This document shows positions 16,560-26,029 of a DNA stretch of 47,711 bases, piece after piece. Numbering within the stretch: the stretch's first letter is position 1; every line of letters begins with the position of its first letter. The position numbers and the translations under genes were made by a program. Source of the DNA: an uncultured Collinsella sp. (lineage in GTDB: Bacteria; Actinomycetota; Coriobacteriia; Coriobacteriales; Coriobacteriaceae); contig CAKUGF010000015.1 in the NCBI GenBank assembly GCA_934654585.1, positions 1 through 47,711 on the forward strand, in the 5' to 3' direction. Below the pieces are notes generated by a model that worked only from the letters and a program-made list of their open reading frames with translations, was not told the origin of the DNA and searched no databases.

Positions 16560-18050
16560 ATGAGCGATGAGACGATGGGCCGCGAGGATGCGGCTCAAGA
16601 TGCAGAAGCGTGTGCCGAGGCCCTGGAGAGCCTCGACCGGATCGCGCTGGGCGAGATTGCGTTTGACGATGCGGGGGCCGACGCGCAGGGCGAGCCGGAA
16701 ACCGAAGGCGAACAAGATGCCGACGACGATGTTGTGCCCGCCGAGGATGAGGCAGCTCACGGAGGCTCCGAAAGCGAGACCGACGACCAGCCCGAATCCG
16801 ACGCGAGCGAGGAAACCGTCCTGCTCGATAGCTTGCCGGCCGAGGATTCGCTGACCCGCGAGCTCCCTGGCCTAGGCTCCGCTCCTGTCGTAGATGAGAC
16901 CATCGCCATGGGCGATATTCCCCTTCCGTCCGTTCCCTCGGCACACGAAGCCGAGGCTCGCCGTCGCAAGATGTCACCCAAGCGCCGCAATCTGATGGTG
17001 GCCGGCGTTGTGGCCGTCGCGCTCGTCGCCGGCGGCGCAGGCTACGCCGCTTGGAACGGGTATCAGCAAGAACAGGCAGCCACCGTCGCCGCCAACGCAC
17101 ACACCATGATGTCGGTGCAGATTGGCGTGCATGCCGCGGGCCTCGACTGCTCTACCGGCTCCAAGATCCCCGTGCAGGTGAATGGGCAGGACTCTGACGG
17201 CTCGTCCGTGAGCGAAACGCTCTACGTTGATGAGCACGGTCGCGGCATTAAGCTGCTACCCGGCGATTACACGCTCTCCATCGCTGCCTCCCCCATCGCG
17301 GCAGACGGCACCATCTACACCGTCCCGGCGACCAAGGCGCAGGTCACCGTTAAGAGCGACGGGCAGGATTTGAGTGCCCAGGCCGTCTTTAAGCTCAAGA
17401 TGCCTTCAGCCGACACGGTGACTGACGACCAGATCGATGCCGCCGCCAAGTATGCCGAGGAGGGCGGTGCGAGCTCTGCCGCCGCGGCAAAGATACTCCA
17501 GCAGGCGGCAATCACGCGTCGTGATGCCGCCGTCAACGCCGTAAGCGCAAGCGAGGCGCAGTCCGCCCGCGATGCCGATGCTCGACACAAGGCGACGAAT
17601 CTGTATCAGCTCGATATTCCGGTTGAGTGGTACGGCAAGGTCGCAACCTGGCAAAACGGCAGCACACTGTGCATTTATCTGGACGGCGACACCAACACGC
17701 CGCTCGTGACCCTTGTCGCCGTGCGCGACGGCGAGACTTTTACGCCCGATGACGGCGATACGGTTTTGGGCACGGTCAGTCTGGGCAACGGCTACACCGT
17801 CTATGCCAGCGGTCCCGTCTATCCGTATGTGGTTCCGCAGACCATCAACGGGCGCACGCAGAACCCCGTGTCGACCTACCCCATGGATACGGCCATCGAG
17901 CTCGTCGAGCTCACGACCGGCAACCGCTACACGTACAGCCAGATCAAGAACGACCTGGTCGGCAAAGATGGCAACACCGACGCCGCGACCAAACTCGAGA
18001 CCGACTACCTCGCCCAGATTCTCCTGCCAAGCATCAAAGCGCAGGACTAG
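16560..18050 (+). CDS. Acidic single-pass membrane protein with extracellular domain
   Basis: The ATG at 16560, after GGGGGA, gives 496 residues. Residues 1-135 are strongly acidic and probably disordered in the cytoplasm. RRRKMSPKRR (134-143) precedes one membrane helix (about 144-165), giving an N-in/C-out topology. The outer part has an Ala-rich helical stretch and a C-terminal domain with no motif I know. Two Glu-Thr segments, EETVLLDS (84-91) and DETIAMGD (112-119), resemble phospho-Thr docking sites read by FHA domains and made by PknB-type kinases. A role in cell-envelope signalling is possible, but I would leave it as a hypothetical membrane protein. Confidence 0.72.
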   Translation: MSDETMGREDAAQDAEACAEALESLDRIALGEIAFDDAGADAQGEPETEGEQDADDDVVPAEDEAAHGGSESETDDQPESDASEETVLLDSLPAEDSLTRELPGLGSAPVVDETIAMGDIPLPSVPSAHEAEARRRKMSPKRRNLMVAGVVAVALVAGGAGYAAWNGYQQEQAATVAANAHTMMSVQIGVHAAGLDCSTGSKIPVQVNGQDSDGSSVSETLYVDEHGRGIKLLPGDYTLSIAASPIAADGTIYTVPATKAQVTVKSDGQDLSAQAVFKLKMPSADTVTDDQIDAAAKYAEEGGASSAAAAKILQQAAITRRDAAVNAVSASEAQSARDADARHKATNLYQLDIPVEWYGKVATWQNGSTLCIYLDGDTNTPLVTLVAVRDGETFTPDDGDTVLGTVSLGNGYTVYASGPVYPYVVPQTINGRTQNPVSTYPMDTAIELVELTTGNRYTYSQIKNDLVGKDGNTDAATKLETDYLAQILLPSIKAQD

Positions 18051-18061
18051 CACCAGCGTCC

Positions 18062-18190
18062 CAGGGTAGCTAATTTGGGACGGGGCTTTTTAACTACCCT
18101 TTGTCCGCCGACGAATTATCTGGGCTGAGATAGATATCAACTGACGTATAGGGATAGTTAAAAATGCCCCGTCCCAAATTAGCTACCCTG
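18062..18190. repeat. Family A mirrored hairpin pair (stem AGGGTAGCTAA)
   Basis: The left arm at 18062-18099 is nearly the reverse complement of 18151-18190, with one base missing and one mismatch. Each arm is itself a hairpin (AGGGTAGCTAA with TTAACTACCCT, and the mirror) around the loop GGGACGGGGC or its reverse complement. It lies just after the stop of the acidic membrane protein gene. Confidence 0.75.
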
Positions 18191-18199
18191 CGGGGGGGG

Positions 18200-18394
18200 C
18201 TATCGCCACGGGTCGGCTTCGAACATCGGCTCGCGCTCGGGGCGGCGATCGCTGTAGGGATCGTAGCCGTCGTCGTCCTCGTTCTCGGCACGGATGTAGG
18301 GGTCGCGCGGCTTTGGCGCCGGCTTAGGCGCAGGTTTGGGTGTCGCGGGCACCGTCTCGGTCGCCGGTTTGTTCGTCTTGTCCTCGTCGTTCAT
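18200..18394 (-). CDS. Small charged, proline-rich protein
   Basis: This 64-residue product begins MNDEDKTNKPATET, with a repeated PKPAPKPAPKP linker and an acidic-aromatic tail (DDDGYDPYSD, then DPWR). I chose the ATG at 18394 because AAGGAG stands eight bases upstream; an ATG two codons earlier is too close to that RBS. There is no signal peptide, membrane segment or cysteine. Composition suggests a disordered cytoplasmic adaptor. Family not recognised. It is isolated between a palindrome and an IS200-like element. Confidence 0.55.
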   Translation of the reverse strand: MNDEDKTNKPATETVPATPKPAPKPAPKPRDPYIRAENEDDDGYDPYSDRRPEREPMFEADPWR

Positions 18395-18476
18395 CTGCAT
18401 ATCTCCTTGCCGTGCAATCATGTTCAACATCATCGATTGTCGCAATCAGAACCACCCTTAAAAAGGGTGGTTTGCT

Positions 18477-19165
18477 CTTAGGGTATAACCCACGGGCCCC
18501 GGGCTCGCGTCTAAAGGCGCGGGCCCGGACTTCGTCCAGGCCTATTGCATCTTGACCCGTGGCGCGCCGGTCAAACCGGCGGGATCACCTCCTCTTGAAG
18601 GGGTCCTCGTACTCCTTCACGCTCAGCTTGTCCAGCGCGATGTCGTGGGACTCCTGCTCCCTGATATACTTCGCGATCGTCGCCTCGTTCAGGCCGACGG
18701 TGGACACGTAGTAGCCCTCCGCCCAGAACTTCCTGTTGCCGAACTTGTACTTCAGGTTGGCGTGCCTGTCGAATATCATCAGCGAGCTCTTCCCCTTCAG
18801 GTAGCCCATGACGCTCGCGACGCTGTACTTCGGCGGGATCGCCAGCAGCACGTGCACGTGGTCGGGCATCAGGTGCCCCTCGATTATCTCGATCCCCTTG
18901 TACTCGCACAGCTTCCTGAGGATCTCCCCTATGTCGCTCCTGATTTGGTTGTAGATCACTTTGCGCCTATACTTCGGCGTGAACACGATGTGGTACTTGC
19001 ACATCCACTTCGTGTGGGAAAGGCTGTAGGCCTTCTGGGCCATGGCGACCACCCCTTCGACTCGAATTCTTGACGGCCTGAACAATCGTCAATATCGGTC
19101 GGAGGGGTGGCTTTGTAAAGCCGTTTGTCTCCACCCGCATAGCGGGTGGGTTGAAGCTGGCCGCT
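18477..19165 (-). mobile_element. IS200-like insertion sequence (approximate ends)
   Basis: A single-gene element carries one HUH transposase and has hairpins near both ends, as expected for IS200/IS605. On the gene's 5' side are CCACCCGC/GCGGGTGG (19131-19149) and GGCTTT/AAAGCC (19109-19122). On the 3' side are CGCCGGT/ACCGGCG (18565-18581) and a GC-rich palindrome near 18493-18530. This family makes no target duplications, so the exact ends are estimates. Confidence 0.7.
18585..19043 (-). CDS. tnpA: IS200/IS605-family transposase TnpA (Y1 HUH)
   Basis: This 152-residue protein has the HUH metal-binding motif in PDHVHVLLAIP (mid-protein) and the nucleophile Tyr in YVSTVGLNEATIAKYIREQ near residue 110-130. 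It also has the family N-terminus HTKWMCKYHIVFTPKYRRKV. It cuts and rejoins single-stranded DNA at hairpin-guided ends. I chose the ATG at 19043, which has AAGGGGTGG about six bases upstream. The length is normal for TnpA and no motif is broken, so it may be active. No TnpB/IscB partner is present. Confidence 0.93.
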   Translation of the reverse strand: MAQKAYSLSHTKWMCKYHIVFTPKYRRKVIYNQIRSDIGEILRKLCEYKGIEIIEGHLMPDHVHVLLAIPPKYSVASVMGYLKGKSSLMIFDRHANLKYKFGNRKFWAEGYYVSTVGLNEATIAKYIREQESHDIALDKLSVKEYEDPFKRR

Positions 19166-19194
19166 GCGCGCCCAGCAGACTAAAGTCTTGAACG

Positions 19195-19230
19195 AAAAAG
19201 GGCGGCGGACCCGATTTGGATCCGCCGCCC
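19195..19230 (-). terminator. Rho-independent terminator after clpB
   Basis: GGGCGGCGGA (19200-19209) pairs with TCCGCCGCCC (19221-19230) with an 11-base loop. On the minus strand it is followed by five T residues (19195-19199). It lies about 47 bases after the clpB stop. Confidence 0.9.
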
Positions 19231-19277
19231 TTGGCGTTCGGCGTGAAAAGGTAGATTTTAAGGCATGTCCCAAAAAT

Positions 19278-21905
19278 CTACTCGGCGTCGGGGACCTCGT
19301 AGGTGGCCGCCGGCGTGTTATCGCACACGACGGTAAAGCCGCCGTCCTTGTCGACGTCGACCATCACCTGATCGCCCTCGCGCACCGTGCCGTCGATGAT
19401 AGCGGCGGCGATGGCGTCCACGACCTCGCGCTGGACCAGGCGCTTGAGCGGACGGGCACCGAACACGGGGTCCAGGCCACCCACGGCGAGCATCTGTTTG
19501 GCCGCCGGGGTGATGGCAAGCGTCATGCGCTCCTTGGCCAAGCGTGCGCGGACGTCGGCGAGCTGGATGTCGACGATCTTCTCGATCTGCGCCATGCCGA
19601 GCGGATGGAACACCACGATATCGTCGATACGATTGAGGAACTCGGGGCGGAAGGTCTGAGCCATGGCCGCGTCGACCTGATGGCGCATCTCCTCCTCGTC
19701 CTTGCCGGAAAGCTCGGCGATAGCCTTGGAGCCCACGTTAGACGTCATGATGATGATCGTGTTCTTGAAGGACACCTGGCGACCCTGGCCATCGGTCAAA
19801 CGGCCGTCGTCGAGCACCTGCAGCAGCACGTTAAAGACATCTGGGTGAGCCTTCTCCATCTCGTCGAGCAAGATCACGGAGTACGGACGACGGCGCACGG
19901 CCTCGGTAAGCTGACCGCCCTCGTCATAGCCCACGTATCCCGGAGGCGCACCGATCAGACGCTGGACGCTGAACTTCTCCATGTACTCGGACATGTCAAT
20001 ACGTACGAGCGCGCGCTCGTCGTCGAACAGGCACTCGGCCAGCGCCTTGGCGAGCTCGGTCTTGCCCACGCCGGTGGGGCCCAGGAAGAAGAAGCTGCCG
20101 ATGGGCTTGTCCGGATCGGAGAGGCCCGCACGGCTGCGGCGCACGGCCGCGGCCACGGCGGAGACTGCCTCGTCCTGGCCGATGACGCGCTTGTGCAGCT
20201 CACCCTCCAGGCCCTTCAGCTTGTCGAGCTCGCCCTGCATCATCTTGGAGACGGGCACGCCGGTCCAGGCGCTCACGACCTCGGCGATCTCGTCGGAGGT
20301 CACCTGCTCGTTGAGGCCCTCGCCGTCCTGCTGCTTTTGTGCCTCGAGCGCAGCCTCGGAATCCTGAATCTGCTGCTGCAAACCCGGAATCACGGAGTAG
20401 CGCAGCTCGGACGCACGGCCCAGGTCGCCGTTGCGCGTCGCGCGCTCCTCTTCGCTTCTGGCCTCGTCGAGCTGCCCCTTAAGCTCCTGCACGTGGTCGA
20501 TGGCGTTCTTTTGGTTGAGCCAGCCGGCCTTTTGCACGTTGAGCTTTTCCTGGACCTCGGCGATCTCCTGGCGCAGGGCCTCAAGACGCTCCTTGGAGGC
20601 GTCGTCGGTCTCCTTCATGAGCGCCTGCTCCTCGATCTGCAGCTGGGTGAGCTGACGCGTGGTGGCGTCGATCTCGACCGGCATGCTGTCGAGCTCCATG
20701 CGCAGGCGGCTTGCGGCCTCATCGACCAGGTCGATGGCCTTGTCGGGCAGGAAGCGGTCGGCGATGTAGCGATCGGAGAGGTCGGCGGCCGCCACGAGCG
20801 CGCTATCGGTGATATGCACGCCGTGGAAGATCTCGTACTTCTCCTTGAGGCCACGCAGGATCGAGATGGTGTCCTCGACGGTGGGCTCGGAGACCATCAC
20901 GGTCTGGAAACGACGGGCGAGTGCCGCGTCCTTCTCGATGTACTTGCGGTATTCGTCGAGCGTGGTCGCGCCGATCGCGTGCAGGTCGCCACGGGCAAGC
21001 GCCGGCTTCAGGATGTTGCCGGCGTCCATAGAACCCTCGGTGGCACCCGCGCCCACGATGGTATGGAGCTCGTCGATGAACAGGATGACCTTGCCCTCGG
21101 ACTTTTGCACTTCCTTGAGCACAGCCTTCAAGCGGTCCTCGAACTCGCCGCGGTACTTGGCGCCGGCGACCAGCGCGCTCATGTCGAGCTCGATGAGGTC
21201 GCGGTCGCGCAGGGTGCTCGGCACGTCGCCGGCCGCGATACGCTGGGCAATGCCCTCGACGATGGCCGTCTTGCCGACGCCCGGCTCGCCGATGAGCACG
21301 GGGTTGTTTTTGGTGCGGCGGGATAGGACCTGAATGGTACGGCGGATCTCGTCGGTACGGCCGATGACCGGGTCAAGCTTGCCGGCGCGGGCGAGGTCGC
21401 AGATATTGCGGCCGTACTGCTCCAGCGCCTCAAACTGGGTCTTGTCCTCGGCAGACGTCACGCGGTCATCGCCGCGCAGCTCCTCGTAGACCTGCTCGAT
21501 GCGCTCCTTGGTAACGCCGGCGTCGCGCAGCACGCGGCCCGCCTCGCCCTTGTCCTCGGCAAGCGCCATGAGCAGATGCTCGGTCACCACAAAGCTGTCG
21601 CCCATCTTGGTGGCCTTTTTCTCAGCCTTCTCGATGACACGGACGAGCTCGTTGGAAAGACCCATCTGCTGGCCCTCGCCCGAAACCTTGGGTGCGCGGT
21701 CGATGGCGTCCTGCGTAGAGCGTGCGAGCTGGGCCGGGTCGGCGCCGATGCGCTCGATGATTACAGAGATATTGCGTTCACCGGCACCGAGCAGAGCAGA
21801 CAGCAGGTGGATCGGCTCCACCGCACCGGCCTGCGCGTCGGCAGCCGTGCTCATGGCGGTCTGCAGCGCCTCGCGCGACGTCATTGCTAGCTTATCGATT
21901 CTCAT
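19278..21905 (-). CDS. clpB: ATP-dependent disaggregase ClpB
   Basis: This 875-residue Hsp100 protein has normal family length. The order is: N-terminal Clp repeat domain (about 1-145), NBD1 with Walker A GEPGVGKT and [12 protein letters not shown], the middle coiled-coil region ([16 protein letters not shown] onward), then NBD2 with [14 protein letters not shown] and [14 protein letters not shown]. It threads aggregated proteins through its pore and works with DnaK/DnaJ/GrpE, all encoded nearby. GAGGTG lies six bases before the ATG. It is monocistronic, with a terminator just after. The promoter carries the same 27-bp operator-like site as dnaK, so HspR control is likely. Confidence 0.97.
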   Translation of the reverse strand: MRIDKLAMTSREALQTAMSTAADAQAGAVEPIHLLSALLGAGERNISVIIERIGADPAQLARSTQDAIDRAPKVSGEGQQMGLSNELVRVIEKAEKKATKMGDSFVVTEHLLMALAEDKGEAGRVLRDAGVTKERIEQVYEELRGDDRVTSAEDKTQFEALEQYGRNICDLARAGKLDPVIGRTDEIRRTIQVLSRRTKNNPVLIGEPGVGKTAIVEGIAQRIAAGDVPSTLRDRDLIELDMSALVAGAKYRGEFEDRLKAVLKEVQKSEGKVILFIDELHTIVGAGATEGSMDAGNILKPALARGDLHAIGATTLDEYRKYIEKDAALARRFQTVMVSEPTVEDTISILRGLKEKYEIFHGVHITDSALVAAADLSDRYIADRFLPDKAIDLVDEAASRLRMELDSMPVEIDATTRQLTQLQIEEQALMKETDDASKERLEALRQEIAEVQEKLNVQKAGWLNQKNAIDHVQELKGQLDEARSEEERATRNGDLGRASELRYSVIPGLQQQIQDSEAALEAQKQQDGEGLNEQVTSDEIAEVVSAWTGVPVSKMMQGELDKLKGLEGELHKRVIGQDEAVSAVAAAVRRSRAGLSDPDKPIGSFFFLGPTGVGKTELAKALAECLFDDERALVRIDMSEYMEKFSVQRLIGAPPGYVGYDEGGQLTEAVRRRPYSVILLDEMEKAHPDVFNVLLQVLDDGRLTDGQGRQVSFKNTIIIMTSNVGSKAIAELSGKDEEEMRHQVDAAMAQTFRPEFLNRIDDIVVFHPLGMAQIEKIVDIQLADVRARLAKERMTLAITPAAKQMLAVGGLDPVFGARPLKRLVQREVVDAIAAAIIDGTVREGDQVMVDVDKDGGFTVVCDNTPAATYEVPDAE

Positions 21906-21994
21906 GGAATCACCTCTCTTGGGGCGGCCACCCTACGGGGCGGCTTCACGTTGTTCGAGAAGTATTGTTGCCAGCATTGCGCGATCTTATACAC

Positions 21995-22021
21995 AAATCT
22001 AAGTCTCTATATATAAGATTT
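21995..22021. promoter_or_regulatory. HspR-type operator in the clpB promoter
   Basis: The arm AAATCTAAGTC, 5 bases, then ATATAAGATTT make a 27-bp imperfect dyad. The dnaK promoter (30531-30557) has both 11-base arms identical with a different 5-base centre. Read as CTAAGT-N7-TATAAG, it resembles the HAIR box of actinobacteria, and hspR is in this window. On the minus strand a TATAAG -10-like box follows directly. Confidence 0.75.
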
Positions 22022-22065
22022 TCTGAGTGATTGAAGGATAGGGCACTGAGATATCGGCCCGCTGT

Positions 22066-22262
22066 GGCCCCGGCACGCTACCGTCTCGACCTGTAACATC
22101 TAGCGGCCGTTTTTGGTCCTAGGTGTTACAGAATGAGATGGAGTGCTCGGCGGCGCCCGTTTATCTAAATCTGTAACAACAACTCGACAAATAAGGGCCT
22201 ACCTGTTACAGATCGAGACAAACGGAAAACCACCACAAAGGGGACAGGCACCTTTGTGCTGG
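22066..22262. repeat. Left copy of ~175-bp direct repeat plus a family A hairpin
   Basis: This contains two hairpins built on CTGTAACA/TGTTACAG stems (22096-22136 and about 22169-22213), then a family A hairpin at 22230-22262 with stem CCACCACAAA/TTTGTGCTGG and loop GGGGACAGGCACC. The block from GGCCCCG to CCACCACAAA recurs in the same orientation at 23071-23242 with scattered changes, on the other side of the membrane-protein gene. Confidence 0.8.
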
Positions 22263-22271
22263 TCGCGGTCT

Positions 22272-22943
22272 CTACTCCTTCGCCGAACTCGTGCTTCCCG
22301 ATTCGGCGGTCCAGGATATCTCATCCTCGAACAGCCATATACGGGCAGACCCACTATCGCGTGCAGTCTGCTGGTCGGGTAAGCAGGTCTGATTATAGGC
22401 ATCTTGGATACACTGGCCCATAAAATCGTTGAGCTCGGTCTGGTCGCCCTCCATGACATAGGCCGCATCGCCGTCCATGATGTAGATGCCCGGACCCTCA
22501 TTGCCCTCGTAACCCGGATCGTACGAGACATCACATAGCTTGGCGCCGTTCGCAGTGTCCAGCTCGATGGATGAGTGACACCCGCCAACCATGTCATTCG
22601 CTTTTGCCCGATAGGACGCATATCCGTACCAACGCTTAAAGGTTTTGCCCTTGAGCAGCTCGGTTGCTTTGCTGATTAGGCTCGCGTCCATGGTGTAGCG
22701 CATGGCTCCAAGCTGAATTTGCGGATAATTGCTAATGCCCAGCGCTGCCGGTTTCTCATCAAAATCAACAGTAATGGTCTCGGGTTTGTCGTCGCCGGTC
22801 AGGAGTTCGACTGATTGAGTCACAGGCTTAATCACCGGCTCCGTAACCGCAGCAGGTAGAAATGCCATACCGACAGCGCCCGCGCCAACCACGGCGATCG
22901 CAAGCGCCAAGACAATCAATCCAATACGGGCGGAACGGCTCAC
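22272..22943 (-). CDS. Membrane-anchored extracytoplasmic protein between direct repeats
   Basis: The GTG at 22943 (GGGG about eight bases upstream) starts SRSARIGLIVLALAIAVVG, a signal-anchor helix. An ATG at 22976 would add 11 residues and is the alternative. The mature part (about 190 residues) has four cysteines that could form disulfides, including GGCHSSIEL and the pair in GQCIQDAYNQTCLP. I do not recognise the family and no enzyme motif is visible. The gene is boxed by ~175-bp direct repeats and CCACCACAAA hairpins, so it may have been brought in, or could be lost, by recombination between them. Confidence 0.65.
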   Translation of the reverse strand: MSRSARIGLIVLALAIAVVGAGAVGMAFLPAAVTEPVIKPVTQSVELLTGDDKPETITVDFDEKPAALGISNYPQIQLGAMRYTMDASLISKATELLKGKTFKRWYGYASYRAKANDMVGGCHSSIELDTANGAKLCDVSYDPGYEGNEGPGIYIMDGDAAYVMEGDQTELNDFMGQCIQDAYNQTCLPDQQTARDSGSARIWLFEDEISWTAESGSTSSAKE

Positions 22944-23033
22944 GGCAAAACACCCCACAATGCAAACCTGCGCCATTTGCCCTAATGATACCGCCAGTTA
23001 ACACTATCACCAAAAGAAGTCGTCCACTCCCCA

Positions 23034-23066
23034 CCACCACAAAGGAGACAGACACCTTTGTGGTGG
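23034..23066. repeat. Family A hairpin (stem CCACCACAAA) beside the right direct repeat
   Basis: CCACCACAAA (23034-23043) pairs perfectly with TTTGTGGTGG (23057-23066) around the loop GGAGACAGACACC. The loop differs from the 22240-22252 loop at two positions while the stem is the same. Confidence 0.8.
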
Positions 23067-23070
23067 TCGT

Positions 23071-23265
23071 GGCCCCGACACTCAACATCTCGATCTGTAA
23101 CATCTAGCGGCCGCTTTTGACCCCAGATGTTACAGATCGAGATGAAATGTTCGGCAGCGCCCGTTTATCTAAATCTGTAACAACTACTCGGCAAACAAGT
23201 GTCTACCTGTTACAGATCGAGACAAACAAAAACCACCACAAAGGTGCCCGTCCCCAATGTGGTGG
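23071..23265. repeat. Right copy of ~175-bp direct repeat plus an inverted family A hairpin
   Basis: This has the same internal order as the left copy: two CTGTAACA-stem hairpins (about 23096-23134 and 23175-23216), then CCACCACAAA (23233-23242) and AATGTGGTGG (23256-23265). The loop here is GGTGCCCGTCCCC, the reverse complement of a GGGGACGGGCACC loop. So the hairpin orientation is flipped relative to the left copy although the flanking repeat is direct. Confidence 0.8.
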
Positions 23266-23355
23266 CCAGAACAAAGAAGCCGCCCCAATAAAAGAGGCGG
23301 CATCAAGCAAGTCTATTTTTAGCGTCCCTCAAGACCCAACGAGAACTTCGCGGTA

Positions 23356-23427
23356 GCCCCGGACACACCTTTCCCTCGGGCGACCCTCGCGAAGCGCGTG
23401 AGCACGAGGGAAAGGTGTGTCCGGGGC
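23356..23427. repeat. Perfect 23-bp inverted repeat after the hydratase gene
   Basis: The arm at 23356-23378 (GCCCCGGACACACC...CTCG) and its exact reverse complement at 23405-23427 flank a 26-base loop. It ends 12 bases before the stop of the hydratase gene in minus-strand reading, so it may protect or end that transcript. No T-run follows. Confidence 0.75.
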
Positions 23428-23438
23428 GTACAGCAGAG

Positions 23439-25739
23439 TTACTCGGCAGCGGCCTTGAACTTGTTGTAGTTGATCAGGCAGCCGGCCTTGACGATGGCGC
23501 GCTCCTCGGCCGTCATATCGGCGACGTAGAGCTCAATCTGCTCAACCGCACCATCGGCACGGACCACGTAGGCAGCGATGTTCTGCAGATCGCCGTCGAG
23601 CGCGGCGCGGATACCCGGCACGAAGACGTAGTCGTCCACCTCAAAGTTGGGCTCGGCCTCCATCTGGAAGGGCACCATGCCCCAGTTCATCACGTTGGAA
23701 CGATAGCGCTTGGTGGCGTACTCGTGGACGATATTGGCCAGGCCGCCGATCACGCGCTGGCAGCTTGCAGCCTGCTCGCGAGCAGAACCGTCGCCCGGCT
23801 TCTTGGCGTAGAGCATGGAGCCATACTCGGTAGCCTTGGCATCGGCCGCAACACCTGCGCCGACCAGTGCCTCAAACACACCGGCAAGCTCGGAATCGAG
23901 CGCAGCCAGATCGCCCGCGGCCTCACCGGCAACGCGGCGCTTCTCCACAGCGTCGACCTCCTTGGAGCGACCCACATAGGCAGGGTCGCGGCGGCTGAGC
24001 GTAAACTCGGCCAGGCCGAGCGGGTTGGAGCGGAAGGAGCTCGTCTCGCCCGAGGGAATGAGTTCGTCGGTCGTGGTGACTGGGTCCATGATTTTGGAGC
24101 ACACCTTGAGCAGGATATCGTCGCCGAGCGGCTCCATCGCGGGCCACGGCTTGATGTTGGGCCCCTCGACCAGCTCGTCGGCAGGCTCAGCCTTGCCAAA
24201 GCCCCAGTACACGCGCTTCTTGTACGGCGCGTCGTCGAAGGTGTACTCGCAGGCCTCGTCCCAGGTCTCCTCGGGCAGGTCGGTCGCCGGCGTCAGGATG
24301 CCACCGTTGGCAGCGGTCGCCGCGATGGAACGGGCGTCCATCAGGGCCACGGCGCTCAGCTGACCGTTGCCCGGCTTGGAGCCCTCGCGGTTGGGGAAGT
24401 TGCGCGTGGTGTGGCGGATGGACAGGCCGTTGTTGGCAGGCGTGTCGCCGGCACCGAAGCACGGGCCGCAGAACGCCGTACGCACGATCGCGCCGGCCTC
24501 CATAAGGTCGTAGATGTAGCCGCGGCGCGTGAGCTCGAGCGCCACGGGCTGACTCGTGGGATAGACCGACAGCGAGAACTCGCCACAGCCGGTGTTGGCG
24601 CCCTTGAGCACACGGGCCGCCTGCACCACGGAGTCGTAGTTGCCGCCCGAGCAGCCGGCGATAACGCCCTGCTGCACGTGCAGCTTGCCGTCGACAATCT
24701 TGTCGAGCAGGCTAAAGTGCGTCTTGCCCTCGCCGATCTTGGCAGCCTCGAGCTCGACCTCGTGCAGGATATCCTCGAGGTTCTCGTTGAGCTCGTCGAT
24801 CTCAAAACCGTTGGAAGGATGGAACGGCAGCGCGATCATGGGCTTGATGCTCGACAGGTCGACCTCGACGCAGCCGTCGTAGTAGGCAACATCGGCGGGC
24901 ATGAGCTCACGATAGTCGTCGCCGCGGCCGTGCATGGTCAAAAACGCGTGCGTGTCCTCGTCGGTGGCCCAGATGGAGGACAGGCAGGTGGTCTCGGTGG
25001 TCATGACATCGACGCCGTTGCGGTAGTCGGTCGTCATGCTTGCGATGCCGGGGCCCACGAACTCCATGACCTTATTCTTGACGTAACCCTTGGCAAAGAC
25101 GGCACGGATGATGGCGAGCGCAACATCGTGCGGGCCGACGCCGGGGCGCGGGGCACCAGTGAGGTAGATGGCCACGACGCCGGGATAGGCGACGTCGTAG
25201 GTGTCGCGCAGCAGCTGCTTGGCCAGCTCGCCGCCGCCCTCGCCCACGGCCATGGTGCCCAGGGCGCCGTAGCGGGTGTGCGAGTCGGAGCCCAGGATCA
25301 TCTTGCCGCAGCCGGCGAAGTTCTCGCGCATAAAGGAGTGGATGACTGCGATGTGCGGCGGGACGAAGATACCGCCGTACTTCTTGGCAGCCGAGAGGCC
25401 GAAGACGTGATCGTCCTCGTTGATGGTGCCGCCCACGGCGCACAGCGAGTTGTGGCAGTTGGTGAGCACGTAGGGCAGCGGGAACTGCTCCATGCCCGAA
25501 GCGCGCGCCGTCTGGATAATGCCGACGAAGGTGATGTCATGGCTCGCCATGGCGTCGAAGCGAATCTTGAGCGCCTCGGGGTCGCCCGACGTGTTATGTG
25601 CCTGAAGAATCGAATAAGCGATGGTGCCGCGCTTGGCATCCTCGGGCGTCTGCGCAATGCCGCGCTCTGCAGCCTTGGCCGCAGGCACAACCTCGTTGCC
25701 GTTACGCAGGTAGATGCCGTCCTCGTACAGCTTGACCAT
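23439..25739 (-). CDS. Aconitase-family hydratase
   Basis: This 766-residue protein follows the aconitase fold. The three [4Fe-4S] ligand regions appear as [20 protein letters not shown] and [16 protein letters not shown], and the C-terminal swivel domain includes GSSAREQ-like [18 protein letters not shown] and [17 protein letters not shown]. It should add or remove water on a tricarboxylate-type substrate. Similar proteins are annotated only as hydratase, so aconitase proper, homoaconitase or 2-methylaconitate activity cannot be separated here. I used the ATG at 25739, which has GGGAGA upstream. No citrate-cycle genes lie beside it. Confidence 0.85.
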   Translation of the reverse strand: MVKLYEDGIYLRNGNEVVPAAKAAERGIAQTPEDAKRGTIAYSILQAHNTSGDPEALKIRFDAMASHDITFVGIIQTARASGMEQFPLPYVLTNCHNSLCAVGGTINEDDHVFGLSAAKKYGGIFVPPHIAVIHSFMRENFAGCGKMILGSDSHTRYGALGTMAVGEGGGELAKQLLRDTYDVAYPGVVAIYLTGAPRPGVGPHDVALAIIRAVFAKGYVKNKVMEFVGPGIASMTTDYRNGVDVMTTETTCLSSIWATDEDTHAFLTMHGRGDDYRELMPADVAYYDGCVEVDLSSIKPMIALPFHPSNGFEIDELNENLEDILHEVELEAAKIGEGKTHFSLLDKIVDGKLHVQQGVIAGCSGGNYDSVVQAARVLKGANTGCGEFSLSVYPTSQPVALELTRRGYIYDLMEAGAIVRTAFCGPCFGAGDTPANNGLSIRHTTRNFPNREGSKPGNGQLSAVALMDARSIAATAANGGILTPATDLPEETWDEACEYTFDDAPYKKRVYWGFGKAEPADELVEGPNIKPWPAMEPLGDDILLKVCSKIMDPVTTTDELIPSGETSSFRSNPLGLAEFTLSRRDPAYVGRSKEVDAVEKRRVAGEAAGDLAALDSELAGVFEALVGAGVAADAKATEYGSMLYAKKPGDGSAREQAASCQRVIGGLANIVHEYATKRYRSNVMNWGMVPFQMEAEPNFEVDDYVFVPGIRAALDGDLQNIAAYVVRADGAVEQIELYVADMTAEERAIVKAGCLINYNKFKAAAE

Positions 25740-25870
25740 TCTGTCTCCCACTCTGCCCGAAAACTCGGGCGCATAGCATACATTCGTTCAATATCGTGCC
25801 ATAGAACAATTGCCAGCGGGTTACGAATCTCGGCATTCACTTTATCTCAGTAAAGCAGATGGTGGTATTG

Positions 25871-25925
25871 GTGCAAGGAGTGTCCCCGAGTGCCGGCACA
25901 AAAGGAACGTCCCCAAGTACCGAAT
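25871..25925. repeat. Degenerate inverted family A hairpin
   Basis: Two reverse-orientation loop fragments occur, GTGTCCCCGAG and GGAACGTCCCCAAG. The second is bracketed by CGGCAC and GTACCG, a stem with one mismatch. It lies upstream of the hydratase gene. Confidence 0.45.
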
Positions 25926-25929
25926 AAAA

Positions 25930-25997
25930 ATGAGAGTGGATAATCTCCCGTTTTGAGCCCGCATGCGAGCCAAAAGTGGGAGATTATCCACTCTCAT
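25930..25997. repeat. Perfect 20-bp inverted repeat with a family B loop
   Basis: The arms at 25930-25949 and 25978-25997 are exact reverse complements. The loop begins GTTTTGAGCCCGC, close to the GTTTTGAGCGCC loop of the family B element at 30697-30743, although the stems share almost nothing beyond a terminal CCC. It lies between hspR and the hydratase gene. Confidence 0.75.
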
Positions 25998-26029
25998 ATT
26001 GTTGGGATTTGTGTCGTGGAGCCGCGTAA

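Noticed and set aside
14365..17100. A 911-codon open frame on the minus strand
   Set aside because: It runs antisense through the TetR, membrane-protein and acidic-protein genes, with Arg/Gly-rich low-complexity translation and no recognisable domain. High-GC genes commonly leave such shadows.
19188..21326. A 712-codon plus-strand open frame opposite clpB
   Set aside because: It is a shadow of ClpB; His/Leu/Val-rich composition and no family match.
23356..23427. Rho-independent terminator of the hydratase gene
   Set aside because: The stem is perfect, but the loop is 26 bases and no T-run follows, so I listed it as a repeat.
23415..25853. An 812-codon plus-strand open frame opposite the hydratase gene
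   Set aside because: It is antisense to a gene with intact aconitase motifs and has no domain of its own.
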